Below are positions 44,705 through 56,136 of a stretch of 64,000 bases of DNA, one piece after another (within the stretch, counting starts at the first letter, position 1; the number at the start of each line of letters is the position of its first letter). The stretch covers positions 4,030,001 through 4,094,000 of the forward strand of contig NC_018218.1 of the NCBI RefSeq assembly GCF_000219625.1. The letters run 5' to 3'. The notes beneath the pieces are model-generated. The model ran no database searches. It saw only the letters and a list, made by a program, of their open reading frames with translations, and was not told the DNA's origin. This DNA is from Zymoseptoria tritici IPO323. Taxonomy: Eukaryota > Ascomycota > Dothideomycetes > Mycosphaerellales > Mycosphaerellaceae. The position numbers and the translations under genes are program-made.

Positions 44705-46825
44705 ATGCAGGGAGCGATCGACCGAGATGTTCATGTCGCCGTGCAAAAGTTCATGAGTGATGGAATATCACCTGACGTCGCCTCACTCTACGCCGCGATA
44801 CAAAAGTCGAATTCTTCCCTGAAACGGCGGCCCAAGAAGATCATCCAAGCCAGCGTGGAGCGTGTCCTCGAATTCATGGGCATTGGCGACGACGAATTCG
44901 ACTCCGAGGCAGCAATCGATGACATGATACCAGACACGGATCCAGTGGCAGAGTTGATGAACAAAAGCTTGAGAGCGAATCTCGCAGCTCGTCCTGTGGC
45001 TTCGAGCGCTTCAGCAGAGACCATGCCAACGAAGCGTAGGTCGAATGGAGAATCCCCTGCGAAGCGACAGAAGCGCACGACCGAAGAATTGTCCAGCGTA
45101 GCCGCGCCAATGGATGTCTCTCTTTCAGATGTTGGCGGCATGGACACTATGATCAAGCAAATGACACGACAGCTTGTAATGCCGATTGGACGAGCTGCCA
45201 AATTCCATGAAGCCAGATACCCGATGCCGAAGGGCATCCTACTGCATGGACCTCCGGGCTGTGGAAAGACAATGCTTTGCCGTGCCTACGCGGCGGAGCT
45301 CAAGGTACCATTCATCGAAATACTCGGACCATCAATCGTCTCTGGGATGAGCGGCGAATCAGAAAAAGCTGTCCGCGAGAAGTTCGACGAAGCGAAACGA
45401 AATGCTCCGTGCCTGCTATTCATCGATGAGATCGACGCCATCGCTCCCAAGCGCGATACAAGCCAAAGCCAGATGGAAAAGCGCATCGTTGCACAGCTAC
45501 TGGTCAGCATGGACGACCTGCAAAAGGACCCTTCGAAACCTGTCATAGTGCTTGCAGCAACAAATCGCCCCGACAGCTTAGATCCAGCTTTGCGACGTGG
45601 AGGGAGATTTGGATCTGAAATCAATCTCAATGTCCCAAACGAGCAAGTGAGGAAACGGATCCTCGAAACTCAGACCAGAGAAATGCTCATCGATAGTGAC
45701 GTGGACTTCGCGAAACTTGCCAAGATGACTGCTGGGTTTGTGGGTGCAGATTTACTGGATCTCGTGGGCAAAGCTGCGGCTCATCAGATGGAGCGCTATC
45801 AGACCGCTCTGGAGGACCAGGCTGATGCACTTGGTCTTCCGATTCGTCACTCGAGTAGTGACAGCCTTGCGGTTGTGCAGACACGCCGACTCATCGCCCG
45901 CCTTGAGAAGACCGACCTTCCGGACCCACCGGGATTCGAAAAATTGTCCCTCTCCATGAAAGACTTTGTATCAGTCCTACCAGAGATGACACCTTCGTCA
46001 AAGAGGGAAGGATTTTCGACCGTGCCTGACGTATCATGGAAAGACATTGGTGCTTTGGAGAGCGTCCGCGCTGAGCTGCAACGAGCGATCGTCAACCCGA
46101 TCGACAAGCCTGCCAAATACGAGCGCTTTGGAATGAACACGCCACCAGGCGTGCTACTCTGGGGACCGCCTGGTTGTGGTAAGACGTTGCTCGCAAAGGC
46201 GGCGGCAGCAGAGAGCAAGGCGAACTTCATCTCTATCAAAGGTCCCGAGCTTCTGAACAAGTTCGTTGGAGAGTCCGAAGCAGCTGTACGAAAAGTCTTC
46301 ACCCGAGCAAGATCCAGCGTCCCTTGTGTCATCTTCTTCGATGAACTCGACGCACTTGTGCCGAAGCGCGATGAGGCCGGATCAGAAGCCAGCTCTCGTG
46401 TTGTGAACACTCTTCTTACGGAGCTGGACGGCCTCAGTGTTCGAGCGGGAATATACGTGATCGCGGCTACGAACAGACCTGACATGATCGATGAAGCGAT
46501 GCTGCGACCAGGAAGACTTGGTACGACACTGTTCGTGGACCTACCGGGACCGGAGGAACGAGTGGACATTCTGAGAGCTATTATCGGCAGCAAACCATGC
46601 GCATTTACGCCCGAGATTGCCAACATCGCCCGCGGTGAAGGGAGTGAAGGCTACAGTGGCGCGGATATGGGAGCTCTGCTCCACGAGGCAATTATGCATG
46701 CCATAGACCGCGATGCAGACTCCATCGAGGTGGAGGATTTCAAATTCGCAACTGGGCGGATCAAGCGATCCGTAAAGGATGTGAGAAAATACCGCGAGCT
46801 ACAGAAGACGTTCGGTCAGCGTTGA
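44705..46825 (+). CDS. RIX7: Ribosome biogenesis AAA-ATPase RIX7 (NVL-like)
   Basis: Intronless, 706 residues. Rix7/NVL is a nuclear double-ring AAA+ ATPase that strips assembly factors from pre-60S ribosomes. The N-terminal part has a small helical domain and a basic NLS-like stretch (KRRSNGESPAKRQKR). The first ATPase domain has Walker A GPPGCGKT near 182 and Walker B LLFIDEIDA near 238. The second has Walker A GPPGCGKT near 487 and Walker B VIFFDELDA near 542, with the arginine-finger region PGRLGTTLFVDLPG. Length suits fungal Rix7 (about 730-840), if slightly short. The frame is open upstream of 44705 but has no earlier ATG, and MQGAIDRDVHVAV is a plausible start. Confidence 0.95.
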   Translation: MQGAIDRDVHVAVQKFMSDGISPDVASLYAAIQKSNSSLKRRPKKIIQASVERVLEFMGIGDDEFDSEAAIDDMIPDTDPVAELMNKSLRANLAARPVASSASAETMPTKRRSNGESPAKRQKRTTEELSSVAAPMDVSLSDVGGMDTMIKQMTRQLVMPIGRAAKFHEARYPMPKGILLHGPPGCGKTMLCRAYAAELKVPFIEILGPSIVSGMSGESEKAVREKFDEAKRNAPCLLFIDEIDAIAPKRDTSQSQMEKRIVAQLLVSMDDLQKDPSKPVIVLAATNRPDSLDPALRRGGRFGSEINLNVPNEQVRKRILETQTREMLIDSDVDFAKLAKMTAGFVGADLLDLVGKAAAHQMERYQTALEDQADALGLPIRHSSSDSLAVVQTRRLIARLEKTDLPDPPGFEKLSLSMKDFVSVLPEMTPSSKREGFSTVPDVSWKDIGALESVRAELQRAIVNPIDKPAKYERFGMNTPPGVLLWGPPGCGKTLLAKAAAAESKANFISIKGPELLNKFVGESEAAVRKVFTRARSSVPCVIFFDELDALVPKRDEAGSEASSRVVNTLLTELDGLSVRAGIYVIAATNRPDMIDEAMLRPGRLGTTLFVDLPGPEERVDILRAIIGSKPCAFTPEIANIARGEGSEGYSGADMGALLHEAIMHAIDRDADSIEVEDFKFATGRIKRSVKDVRKYRELQKTFGQR

Positions 46826-47455
46826 GAGGAGTAGGGAGCAGGTATACTGAGGTTTCGACGAGGACACCGCGCTGTCAAGCACGCTTGAGTTACTACGAAG
46901 CCGGCGTGTACACGCCCGTTCAAGATAGCGGAACAGCTCTATAAAGGTACAGATAACTTACCAGTAATGCTTATCTAAGGTGTCGAATCCTTTGCCGAAC
47001 CACCTTCTGCCAACTTGCCTACACTGTCTCATAGGCTTGCAGGTAACTTATTTGCACGCCTAATTCGAATGTTCTTAAGGTTACCGTGTCGCCTGTTTAG
47101 ACGGTCCTGCTCAGACAATAGTACGCTTAAAAGACCGTATGGTCAGATTACCTACTCGCTTGTCTAGAACATCTGCTGCCTTGCTGACCTGCCTTGACTT
47201 CACGCGGAAGTTGAGATCAAAGATCTGGCATGTGACAAAGTTTATCTTGCGCTACCGAACTCAATCTAGCCGAGCGATCGGATCGTCATCGACTCATCAT
47301 TGACAATTCAAGTGCCGCTTACAAGCATGACTGTGGCTGTAGACGCATGCACCGAGGCATCTCTGGATATGGGGTAAGGTAGGCTTGTGGAATGCTGCTC
47401 TGCATTGTTGCGACTTCTTCTACCCACTCTTCAACCTGTAGATACATCAGCAGCC
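46826..47455. other. Intergenic, possible diverged dispersed repeat
   Basis: This 630-bp gap includes an AT-richer stretch (about 46930-47200) unlike the surrounding sequence. Part of it (47006-47060) aligns with 63392-63443. No gene is seen until the ATG at 47456. Confidence 0.4.
47006..47060 (+). repeat. Diverged repeat copy A
   Basis: Two colinear words, TCTGCCAACT and about 30 bp later TAACTTATTTGCACGC, match 63392-63443 (TCTGCCAACT, then TAATTTATCTGTACGC). The differences in the second word are C/T transitions, as RIP would leave. By-eye alignment only. Confidence 0.35.
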
Positions 47456-47841
47456 ATGGCACCCTCAGTAAGCCCCCCAGTAGCCTACCTTTGAAGCGTA
47501 TGCTGACTTGTGATGCTTAGGACAAGAAAAGCCTCAAAGACCTCGCAAAGGAGAACCCAACTCAGATTGGCGATCCGGTGTCGCTGAAAGCGGAAACCTC
47601 CAAGACCGTACAGCTGCCGACAACCTCACATCAGCCATGAGCCTAACACATCACGTAGGAGCCAACCGACCAAGACCGTCCAAACAAGGGAAAGGAAGAG
47701 AAGTCGTTGAAGGAGATTGCTGAGGATGACTTGAAGCACAATCCCACCGCCCTCGGGGATCCCGTGTCGCTTAAAGCGGAGACGTCTGATACCGAGCCGA
47801 CCGATCAGGATAGACCCGTCAAGAGCAAGTCGAAGTTGTAG
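47456..47841 (+). CDS. Small hydrophilic two-repeat protein (NPT.xGDPVSLKAET repeat)
   Basis: Three exons, 47456-47467, 47521-47607 and 47659-47841, give 93 residues. The protein is a tandem duplication: SLKDLAKENPTQIGDPVSLK and SLKEIAEDDLKHNPTALGDP..., each running into KAETS.TEPTDQDRP. The first copy is split by intron 2 between KT and EPTDQDRP; the second lies whole in exon 3. This internal match is independent proof of both splice sites. It has no Cys, signal peptide or membrane helix and is highly charged, so likely disordered. I recall small uncharacterised fungal proteins with this GDPVSLKAET repeat, sometimes stress- or sporulation-linked, but cannot verify that. The first exon encodes only MAPS. 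Confidence 0.8.
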
Positions 47842-48231
47842 ACAATGGGATATAAATGGATGAAATGCTATACAAAATGACTTTTCTACGATTGTCCAAT
47901 ATGTGAGAGGCCGACCCTCTGGTTGATGATTGGCTAGCGTCAAGCGGACCGATCGCAACTGTTTGACGGATTTGTCTGTTGCATCAAAACCATTCATGTC
48001 GACCGTGAAGAACATGTGCTCGACGGAAGCATAGAGTGAAGAAAGAGCGGTAATGACATGTGATGATGGCGTTCTTCTCGTCCTTCACTCGATTCACCTT
48101 GTCCGCAGCTTTCGCATGTGATTCTCAGACCGCATGCGAGCAGTACTTCTTTTACCTTCTCCTCTGCTCTTCGCTCTTCGAACTTACCTAACATTCCGAC
48201 CCCTCAAAGATCCAATTCGAGCGCATCCAGC
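47842..48231. other. Intergenic, no gene seen
   Basis: This 390-bp gap holds the 3' side of the two-repeat gene and the leader of the next gene. No signal stands out. Confidence 0.45.
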
Positions 48232-49292
48232 ATGTTCTCTTCGCCACTGCAGCGCCAACGAGGCGGCAACCGTGCGAGAGATCCCAAGGACGGCTATGCC
48301 GAAGACTTCTTCAGAAAGTCCAAGTCCAGCGATGACGAGCTGCCAGATCGCGCAGACAGGTGCGAGTCCGAAGAAGACAGCGATGCGGAAGTCGACCAGA
48401 AGGTGCGCGAGACGGCTGGGTCCAAGCGTGAATTGCGGTCTCTCAAGAAGCAGGTCGAGAAGGGCAAGGGTAAGTCGCGGACATTCACCAGCGCCATCAT
48501 GCGATTTATGGAAGCGAGCTAATCCCCGTGCCTGCCTATTTAGATCCGAGTGGAAGCATCGAGCGTCAACGCGATACAAACAAGTCCGTCAACAAGAGCA
48601 AGGCGGCCACTCAGCAAACGACTCCCACCAGACAATCAACACGACAAGTCTTCGGAATGTTTGGCAGTAGCGCAGGCAAGACAGGAGCGCAGAGGCGCGG
48701 GCGGATCGAAGAGGACGAATCTCCATCGAGACGAACTGCAGACCATCTTCAGGGACTCATAGGATCTGCCGCGGAAGAAGACGACCTCGATGCTGCGGCA
48801 CCGGAGAACACTACGACTCCTCTTGGGAATTTCCTCAAAGGCAAACTGCAGAGCGCAGAGCAAGCTCAGCCAGGCGAAGAAGCTGAGAGCAGTCCAGACC
48901 CGATCGCCGAGCCTGTCGACAGCGTTCGAGAGAGCATCGGAAGCGCAAACCAGAGCAAGGCCAAGACCAAATCGCGCGGCCGCCACAACTCCATGGCTCG
49001 TCCGGCTTCTCGCTCGCTTCTGAAGCAGCAGCTGAAGGACCAGGACAAAGAGAAGATGGATCTTCGTCGCTCCAGCCGCAACCCAGGCGCGAGTGGTCCA
49101 TTTTATGGCCGCATTGCCTCCACCAACGCCTCGATCAATAAGAAGGCTTCAGGCCATGCGAAGAAGACATCGGGCAAAGTCAAGGAGCCCGAAGACTTCT
49201 CGGTGTGGACGGACTGGAGCGAGAAGTACGACGCAGGCAAGGTGTTGGTCGACCTTAGAGGCATCGATCCGAAGCAGTATGCGCGGTACTGA
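48232..49292 (+). CDS. Unidentified basic, low-complexity protein
   Basis: Two exons, 48232-48469 and 48544-49292, give 328 residues. I do not recognise a domain. The sequence is rich in Lys, Arg, Ser, Glu and Ala and is probably disordered. It begins MFSSPLQRQRGGNRARDPKD, has an acidic patch (ESEEDSDAEVDQ), a Lys/Arg-rich stretch across the intron (LKKQVEKGKG/KDPSGSIER) and NLS-like sequence (RGRHNSMARPASRSLLKQQ). The only ordered-looking part is the extreme C-terminus, EDFSVWTDWSEKYDAGKVLV followed by DLRGIDPKQYARY. The composition suggests a nuclear or chromatin-associated protein, by inference. The intron has GTAAGT and ATTTAG and keeps phase. Confidence 0.75.
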
Positions 49293-49946
49293 GATAGAGA
49301 TGCACAGGGTCAGCAAGAGGCAGTTTGACATGTGAATGCGGGAAGGATGAAGTTGCTGTGGCATCGGAGATCTGACCTGGCTAGCGTCCGGGCCGCTGCA
49401 GTCTTTATTTTCGAACCAGGATTCATGACATCAAGGACTCGGAATCGAGGCACATCACAGACAAGGATGAAGTCTTAGGCGGTAGTACGAGAAGGAGGGA
49501 GACAGACACGGCAAACGTTCTTGGGATAGCGAGGAAGGCCACGAGAAAGTCGTTATGGCTGTGAATGTAACCTCCAGATCTCCAAGTCAATAGATTTTAG
49601 TCGTTGTGCTATAGAATTACCATGTGCCACCATGTGCCGTAGAGATCAAACTTCAAGGGACTCTGAGCTGCCCTGTGTTCCGGCTTGGCCAACGATAAAG
49701 TGGACGATAGTTGGCCAGCGCAACGGGAGAACGGGCTAGTGAGCAATAATTCTATTGGCGATGCATCCCAAACCTTGACCTAGTTCTGCCTCGTACACCT
49801 TTCCTTTCCCGAGCTATTGCGCCCAGGGATTGATTGAATATCGATTGAATTACCTTACCTCCCCCTTGCCTACCTCGCCTCCGCTGTTTCCATAAACCTC
49901 GTGTTGCGATCCTCCACGTGGTGTGCCTTCTACAGACTCCTCCGAC
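49293..49946. other. Intergenic, no gene seen
   Basis: This 654-bp gap lies between two genes on the same strand. It presumably holds the promoter of the PhoD-like phosphatase. The pair ACCATGTGCCACCATGTGCC near 49620 is a short direct repeat with no assigned role. Confidence 0.45.
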
Positions 49947-52329
49947 ATGGCAGCCACCGCAAACGGCCACGAGCACGAGAGCAGAGCTCACCACGCCATC
50001 GAATCTCTGAAAAATCACACTACCAATCGCCATCAGCCAGAACAAGTCGCGCCCAGCGCGGCAACCCTTCAGGCAACTCAGCGTCCAGTCGCCGAGCACT
50101 CTCGTGGCGTTGGAAGCAGGCCTCAGATCGTGAGCACCAGCGACGATGTCGACGTTCTCTGTGGACCGCTCCTCAACTACAAGCGCATGAGCAATGAGCA
50201 TACAGAACAACCACAATGGCACGGCAGCGTCTTAATTGTCACCACGGCCGGTACGCGACCTGGCGAGCTGGCTCTCAACTGTGTTGGACCTGTGGGAGCT
50301 ACAAATGGACAGACGGGGCCGCAAGAGCAGCGTTTCAATGCACAGCTATTGTTCGAGGATCCAAGGAAGGGTTTCTGGCGATACGAGATTGATGCGCCAT
50401 TCTTGGAGCAAGAGATGACTTGGGAATACACGATTGCAAAGATGAGAGGAGCATCCGACAAACAACCACTGCGCAGGACGCAGAAGTTCGTTGTGCCGTC
50501 CAAGCACGAGAGCATGCGTATCATGTTCCACTCGTGCAACGGCTTCAGTGTAGGCACCGATGTCGAGTCCTGGAAGGGACCGTGTTTGTGGAACGATGTG
50601 CTGCGTGTTCACGAGAAGAAGCCATTCCACATCATGATCGGTGGTGGCGACCAGATCTACAACGACAGTGTCCGCGTTGACGGTCCGCTCAAGGTATGCT
50701 TGCAGAGGAGTGGTATATTTGAACCGATTTAAGCTAACTCGCGACAGGAATGGACTGCTATCAACAACCCCAAGAAGCGCCGTGATTATCCCTTTGGCGA
50801 GGACCTGCGTCGCAGATGTGACGATTTCTACTTCGAAAACTACACCCGCTGGTATGGAACCGAGCCGTTCTCGACCGCCAATGCACAGATTCCTCAACTC
50901 AACATCTGGGATGATCACGACATTATCGATGGGTTCGGCTCGTACACTGATCACTTCATGAAGTGTGCTGTTTTCCGTGGCATTGGAGGCGTAGCGCACA
51001 AGTACTATCTGCTATTCCAGCACCACGTCCCACCACCGCCGTCAACGTACACCACGGATGCCCCGCAGACCACTCGTGTCACGGGAGAGACCACCGCGGC
51101 CGACTCTGTGCAGCTGAAGGACACATATGTCATGGTTGCGGATCAGGAGGACCCTAGTTTCATCATGGGCCAGAGCCCTGGTCCGTATGTGGAGGAGCGC
51201 AGTCGCAGCATTTACTGTCAGCTTGGAAAACGCATCTGCTTCCTCGGCGTCGATGCTCGTACCGAGCGAACAAGACATCAGGTCAACTACCCTGAGACAT
51301 ACAACAAGATCTTTGGCCGTGCCAGCGACGAGATTGCCAAATCGAACGGTGCCATCAAGCACATGGTCCTTCTTCTGGGTGTTCCAATCGCATACCCGAG
51401 ATTGCAGTGGTTGGAGAACATTCTGTCTTCTCCACTGATCGGTCCCATCAAGTGAGTGCAATATTTCCCCATTCATCGCGACTCGTACTAATATTTCTAG
51501 GCTTCTGAACAAGAGGTTCGGTGTCGGTGGCGGACTCTTCAACGACTTTGATGGAAGTGTCGATCTTCTTGACGATCTCGACGATCACTACACGGCTCAC
51601 CAGCACAAGAAGGAGCGCAAGGTGCTGATACTCCGTCTTCAAGAGCTCGCCAAGAAGCACAGCGTTCGCATCACCATCCTCGGAGGTGACGTTCACTTGG
51701 CGGCCATTGGTCGGTTCTACAGCAACCCCAAGCTCAAGATTCCCGCCGAGCAGGATTGGAGATACATGCCCAACATCATCAGCTCCGCCATCACTAACAA
51801 GCCACCTCCACAAGCCGTCGCCAACTTGCTCGCCAAGCGCAACAAGATTCACCATCTCGACCACGAGACCGACGAGACTCTGCTCGAGATGTTCGACAAG
51901 AACCCAGGAGAAGGCGAGCAAGGCGTCGAGCCCAAGACTGCATCCACCAACCATGCCACTATGCCGAGCCGCAACTATGCCATCATTTGCGAGTCAAACT
52001 CCCACGCCGCGCAGACCAACGGCACGAACGGCATGAATGGCGCGGCGAATGGCGTCAGCCACGAGCTCGGAAATACAGCCGACAACACCCACTTCGAGCT
52101 GCCTAAGAACATGCGCGAGGCTCTCCACAAAGGCGAGTCGAACTGCGGTACGAAGCACCAAGCCGCTCAAGGAGTGGAGAAGACCGGCCTGGCTGGTGTC
52201 GATGGCCTGGACGTAACGATCAGAGTGGAGATCAGCCAGGGTGACCGCACAGGACGCACGGAGGGTTATGGCATCAGCATTCCTGCATTACAGGCTGGCG
52301 CTTACGCGGGCCAAGGCGAGAAGTGGTAG
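49947..52329 (+). CDS. PhoD-like phosphatase (fungal large form)
   Basis: Three exons, 49947-50693, 50748-51451 and 51501-52329, encode 759 residues. The protein belongs to the calcineurin-like PhoD metallophosphatase group. Metal-site motifs are visible: MIGGGDQIYND near 235, LNIWDDHDIIDGFGSY near 295 and ILGGDVHLAAIGRFY near 540, each carrying Asp/His ligands. The N-terminal ~75 residues are disordered. The C-terminal ~150 residues are Asn/Gly-rich (NGTNGMNGAANGV) and end in a conserved-looking VTIRVEISQGDRTGRT block. Many fungal relatives are described as PhoD-like phosphatases, possibly cell-wall linked; no signal peptide is seen, so a cytosolic location is more likely. Splice junctions are all in phase. 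Confidence 0.9.
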
Positions 52330-52611
52330 CGACATTCTTGTTCTAGCTCGGAGCAGCACGAGGCTGATGTGGAAGTCGCAAAGGGAAAGATGTGGTGTTT
52401 GGCGTGAGGATGATCGTTAATGAACAAGGTACCTCGCATCAGGAAGGTACGGGAAGAGGTAGGGAGAACTGTTGGAATGAATCGATACCCTTGTGTTTTG
52501 AGTCTTACTTGTTCAGTTACAATGTACGACAATCGCGGGCAACCTGCGACATGCCAGACACGCTTCCCTCGTCTTCCTCTTGGTTGAAGGTCAAACAGTG
52601 TTCGCCCGTCT

Positions 52612-52978
52612 TCATTCAGTCACGTCTTTGCACTTCGCCTGCTGCGGGACCTCAGCATCCACCTGGCACCATGCACCGGGCTGCACGCATGGCGAGTGCT
52701 TTGCAATGTGTCAGTAACGTTGCACGAGCATCGTCCTCACAATCAGAACAGTCATGTTACATACCTCGTTGCAGGCCAAGATGACTTGCACTTCTTTCGG
52801 GTTCCGCCAATTGAACCAGCATGCGCCATGGGGCTTGCCGTCAATGGTGCAATTCTGAGTGTCGTTGTCAGTAAAAACGAGATTTGATGCAGGGAGGACA
52901 ACGAGGACTTACGCCATCGGCAAGGACAGTAGAGGCCATGGTGAGAATGACGACCGTGGCGAGCTGGGAGATCTGCAT
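52612..52978 (-). CDS. Small secreted cysteine-rich protein (6 Cys), effector-like
   Basis: Three exons, 52913-52978, 52765-52854 and 52612-52698, give 80 residues. Exon 1 is almost exactly a signal peptide (MQISQLATVVILTMASTVLADG). The mature part, NCTIDGKPHGACWFNWRNPK... then ILACNE/HSPCVQPGAWCQV, has six cysteines in a spread pattern and one N-glycosylation sequon at its start (NCT). Both introns have good donors (GTAAGT, GTATGT) and acceptors (CTCAG, CAAAG) and phase 0, so each exon is a whole number of codons. No plus-strand frame here is plausible. I recognise no named family. Size, secretion and paired cysteines suggest an effector or similar apoplastic protein; this is inference. Confidence 0.75.
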
Positions 52979-53234
52979 GGTTTTGGCTGTACTTCTGTGA
53001 ATCGTGGAGTTTGTGTTGTCGCGCTTTTGGGAATATAAAGGAAGCATCAGTGGGAAAGTCGTGGAGGTGCAGTGTCTATGCTCACGGATTACTCATTGTA
53101 CGGCGACCCGCGGAAACACTGTACATGGAGAGCCTCGGTCGATCGCATGGATGTGCGCAAATAGTTTTCACAACCTCGTTCCTGAAGGCCTGCCCGCAAG
53201 GATTATACTGCTAAATCTGAATCCCCGTACCTTC

Positions 53235-56136
53235 TCAGAACCCTTGTTTCCTCTTCTTCCTCGCTGGCGGTCTGCCTCCGAACCGTCCAGCCACGACCTG
53301 ACTCATCTGTCCTCCTCCGAAGCTGCCTCCTCCCGCGGTCATCTGACTGCTCTCTGCAATGAAATTCGGCTGACTCTCGACTTGCCGTATAGCCAAGGGC
53401 TGACTGGCACTGAAAATGGCCGGCGCCTGACTACTCGCCAACTGACTCGCCTCCGCCGCAGCGACTTCCTTGCGTTGTCGTCGGATATGGCGCTCGGCAC
53501 GGCGTTGCAGTCGCTTGCGTTCACGCTCTGTCATGTCTTCATCTTCTTCGTCGTCCTTTTCTGCGAGATTGCGAGAGGTGGAGAGCCAGTCGTAGTCCTC
53601 GGGCTGAGAGCCGATCTTCCAATGGGACAAGACGCTGGTCAGAGAGCGAGGCAGGACGTTTGACGTTGGTTTACTGAAGGTCGTGTACTTGCTCAGACGC
53701 TCGAGTTCGGGCGCCGCAAAGGTGGAAGGGTGACTTGAAGCTGTCATGATCGAAGGAGTTGTGGACGGAGTCGGAAGTGCGGATGCTTGCTGACTGAAGG
53801 TTGGCTGGCTGGAGCCAAGCTCGTCGAGAAGATATTTTGAATGATCCGCGGCCTGTCCTGGCTGAGTGGCCATGGCTCTCGCTTCAACTCGCAAAACGTT
53901 GCAAGCCAGAACGAGCTCCGCCGCAATACTGCTTGCCAATTTAGCTTTGGCCAGTCGTACTCTGCCAGGAATTTTCGCCGAGAGAGATGTGACCCACGAC
54001 TGGACAACCGCATTATACGTAGCAGACATATCTGGCTGCATGAGGTCCTTGAGGGATGGCGGAAGGCTCAGTGGACGCAACACAAGTCTCTGCTGATCAG
54101 GGTCGGCAAGCTCGCCATCATCTTCGACAAATCTGGCCGATTCCTCAGGTAGGATTTGAAGCAACGACCTGAGCGAGTCCGAGCTGACATGTATGTCATC
54201 GATCATGAGTTCAATATCCAAATCACCATATAAAGTCTGCAGTGGATCCACGTTGTTGGAGTTCGGTTTTCGAAGAGTTGTTGCAATGGCGTCCAGAACT
54301 TCCTGCAAAGGCCGAACACCATGTACGGGTCGTTGCAGCAATCGTGTCACTCTTTCAAGGTCGATGGTTCGTTCTGATGGCAACAAGCGTGGCTTGGCTC
54401 TTCTCCTGCGCCGTGCTACAGGTTCGCCCCGGGGTGTCTCTTCTGCGTCGAGCTCTACGATCGAATCGTCGACGACAAAATTTGTAAGACTCAACCTGGA
54501 GCCCGTGGTCCTTAGCTTCTGCATCCTATCGGGCGGGCCAGGCGATTCGTCGGTTGAGAGCTTTGAAACCGCAGCACCGTATAGGAGACACTCTACCGCT
54601 TTGTATTCTGTCGTGATCATGCGCGCCGCAAAGAATCGCATGCCCAATGATTCGTGTTCCGAGGATCCCGTGTCCGTTCGCACTTGTTTCACCGGCTGAA
54701 TGTGGATATCCGCAACGCGACTGCCTCGTTTGTTTCGTTCCAGAGCGGTCGTTAAATCGATCTCAAACGGGTCCTCGGAGAAGACCCGAAGTCCATCCAA
54801 GAAGCGGAGGCTATAGCAAGTCATCGGGTTGAGGAGGCTCGATTGAAGCATAACAACGACTGCTTGAAAGATATTAGCCGAATGTTCTCCCTTGACTTCA
54901 TGTAAACATACTATCTGCGTCAATCCAAGTGTTCAGTCTTAACGTGGTGTCGTCGGGACTCCTGAAGTGGCGAAGCTTCAAGATCACTTTCGTGGCTGTG
55001 CCTGAAGATCGCTCAGTGCCCACCTCGTACAAGACGATGTGTGTTGTGGTCAGAACAAGGAACAGGTTCATGTGATCAGGGACAAGTCCAAAGTCCAGAA
55101 TCCATGGTATTGAGCCGGATAACCCCCCAGTCACATCTTCTACGAGTACAGCCTCGTCTGCTGATATATTCACCAATTTCAACGATGTGCGGGTGCAAAT
55201 CGCAACAGTCTCGATGTTCGCGATCCAGGTGATTCTAGCCCAACCGTCGTTCAGCTTAGTGTTTCCGTTGTCAGAAGAACCCGTCCATCTGCGATCGACT
55301 CGATCCATCTTTCGCGTCCTGAACTCAAGCACTTCCCATTGCCCAGCCTGATCGACAATAGCAAGCTGCTGAGGAAACCATGGATTGAACGCAAAGTCCG
55401 AACAAGGCACACCGGAAGTATTTCCAATCGATACAGTATAGAGCGGGTCCAGGACAAGCCTTGATCCGAAGGCGCCTGCAGACGATGCTTTCCGTTGCGT
55501 CGGATGATATATGACCACTCCAATTTGCGTGCGGATGCCCAGCATGACGTTTCCAGGTTGCACACTCGAAGAGAACCGCACTTGGAGAATGGAGGCTTTG
55601 CCAGGCAAGACCAAGTGCTCTCCATACATGGTCGGCACATTGAGCGAGATGTTGTCAGTCCCAGTCCAACCTTGCTTCTGATCTTGTACTCGCACAAGGC
55701 ATAGGTCGGCACCATCTTCGCCCGTTGCGTACGCTGAAACAAGGATGGGCCGATGGCGAGACTCCGAGAATATGTGGCTGATGGCGATCAGGCTACCTTT
55801 TGTGGAGTCGTATCGTTGGATGGCCGCTTGCACGAGCTCCGAGGTACGTAAATGATCCGCAAGGATGGCAGAAGTGGCCTGCAGGTCCGGATTTGACTTC
55901 ACGAGAGTTTTGATCTGCTGCTCATGTCGTTTCCTGAGTTTCGCTCCATAATCAAGTCCTGAGGAAGGGTGATGATTTTCAGGAGTGGATCCGGCCAAGA
56001 ATTTGGGTCCTCCAAGTGGTTGTATGCGAATAGTCGGCTGTATGTGTCGAACGTGATTCCAGACATTCTCAGTGAGGGAGTAGTTGCCGCGACCAAAGTG
56101 ACCATACGGCAGGTCGCTTCTGAACCGCTCAGCCAT
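53235..56136 (-). CDS. RRN6: RNA polymerase I initiation factor RRN6
   Basis: Two exons, 54912-56136 and 53235-54862, give 950 residues. Rrn6 is part of the core factor that recruits RNA polymerase I to rDNA promoters in the nucleolus. The N-terminal half resembles a WD/beta-propeller (for example SDFAFNPWFPQQLAIVDQAG, QWEVLEFRTRKMD). The second half is helical and ends in the characteristic fungal tail: Ser-Gln repeats (SQLASSQ, SASQPLA, SQPNF) followed by FGGRPPARKKRKQGF, a basic C-terminus. The two frames overlap by a few bases and are joined by an intron with a GTATGT donor, a GGCTAATAT branch site and a TTCAAG acceptor, which keeps phase (DAD/TVVVMLQ). Divergent from SPC25. Confidence 0.9.

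Noticed and set aside
53004..53663. 219-codon plus-strand frame over the RRN6 3' end
   Set aside because: Shadow of the Ser-Gln-rich RRN6 tail.
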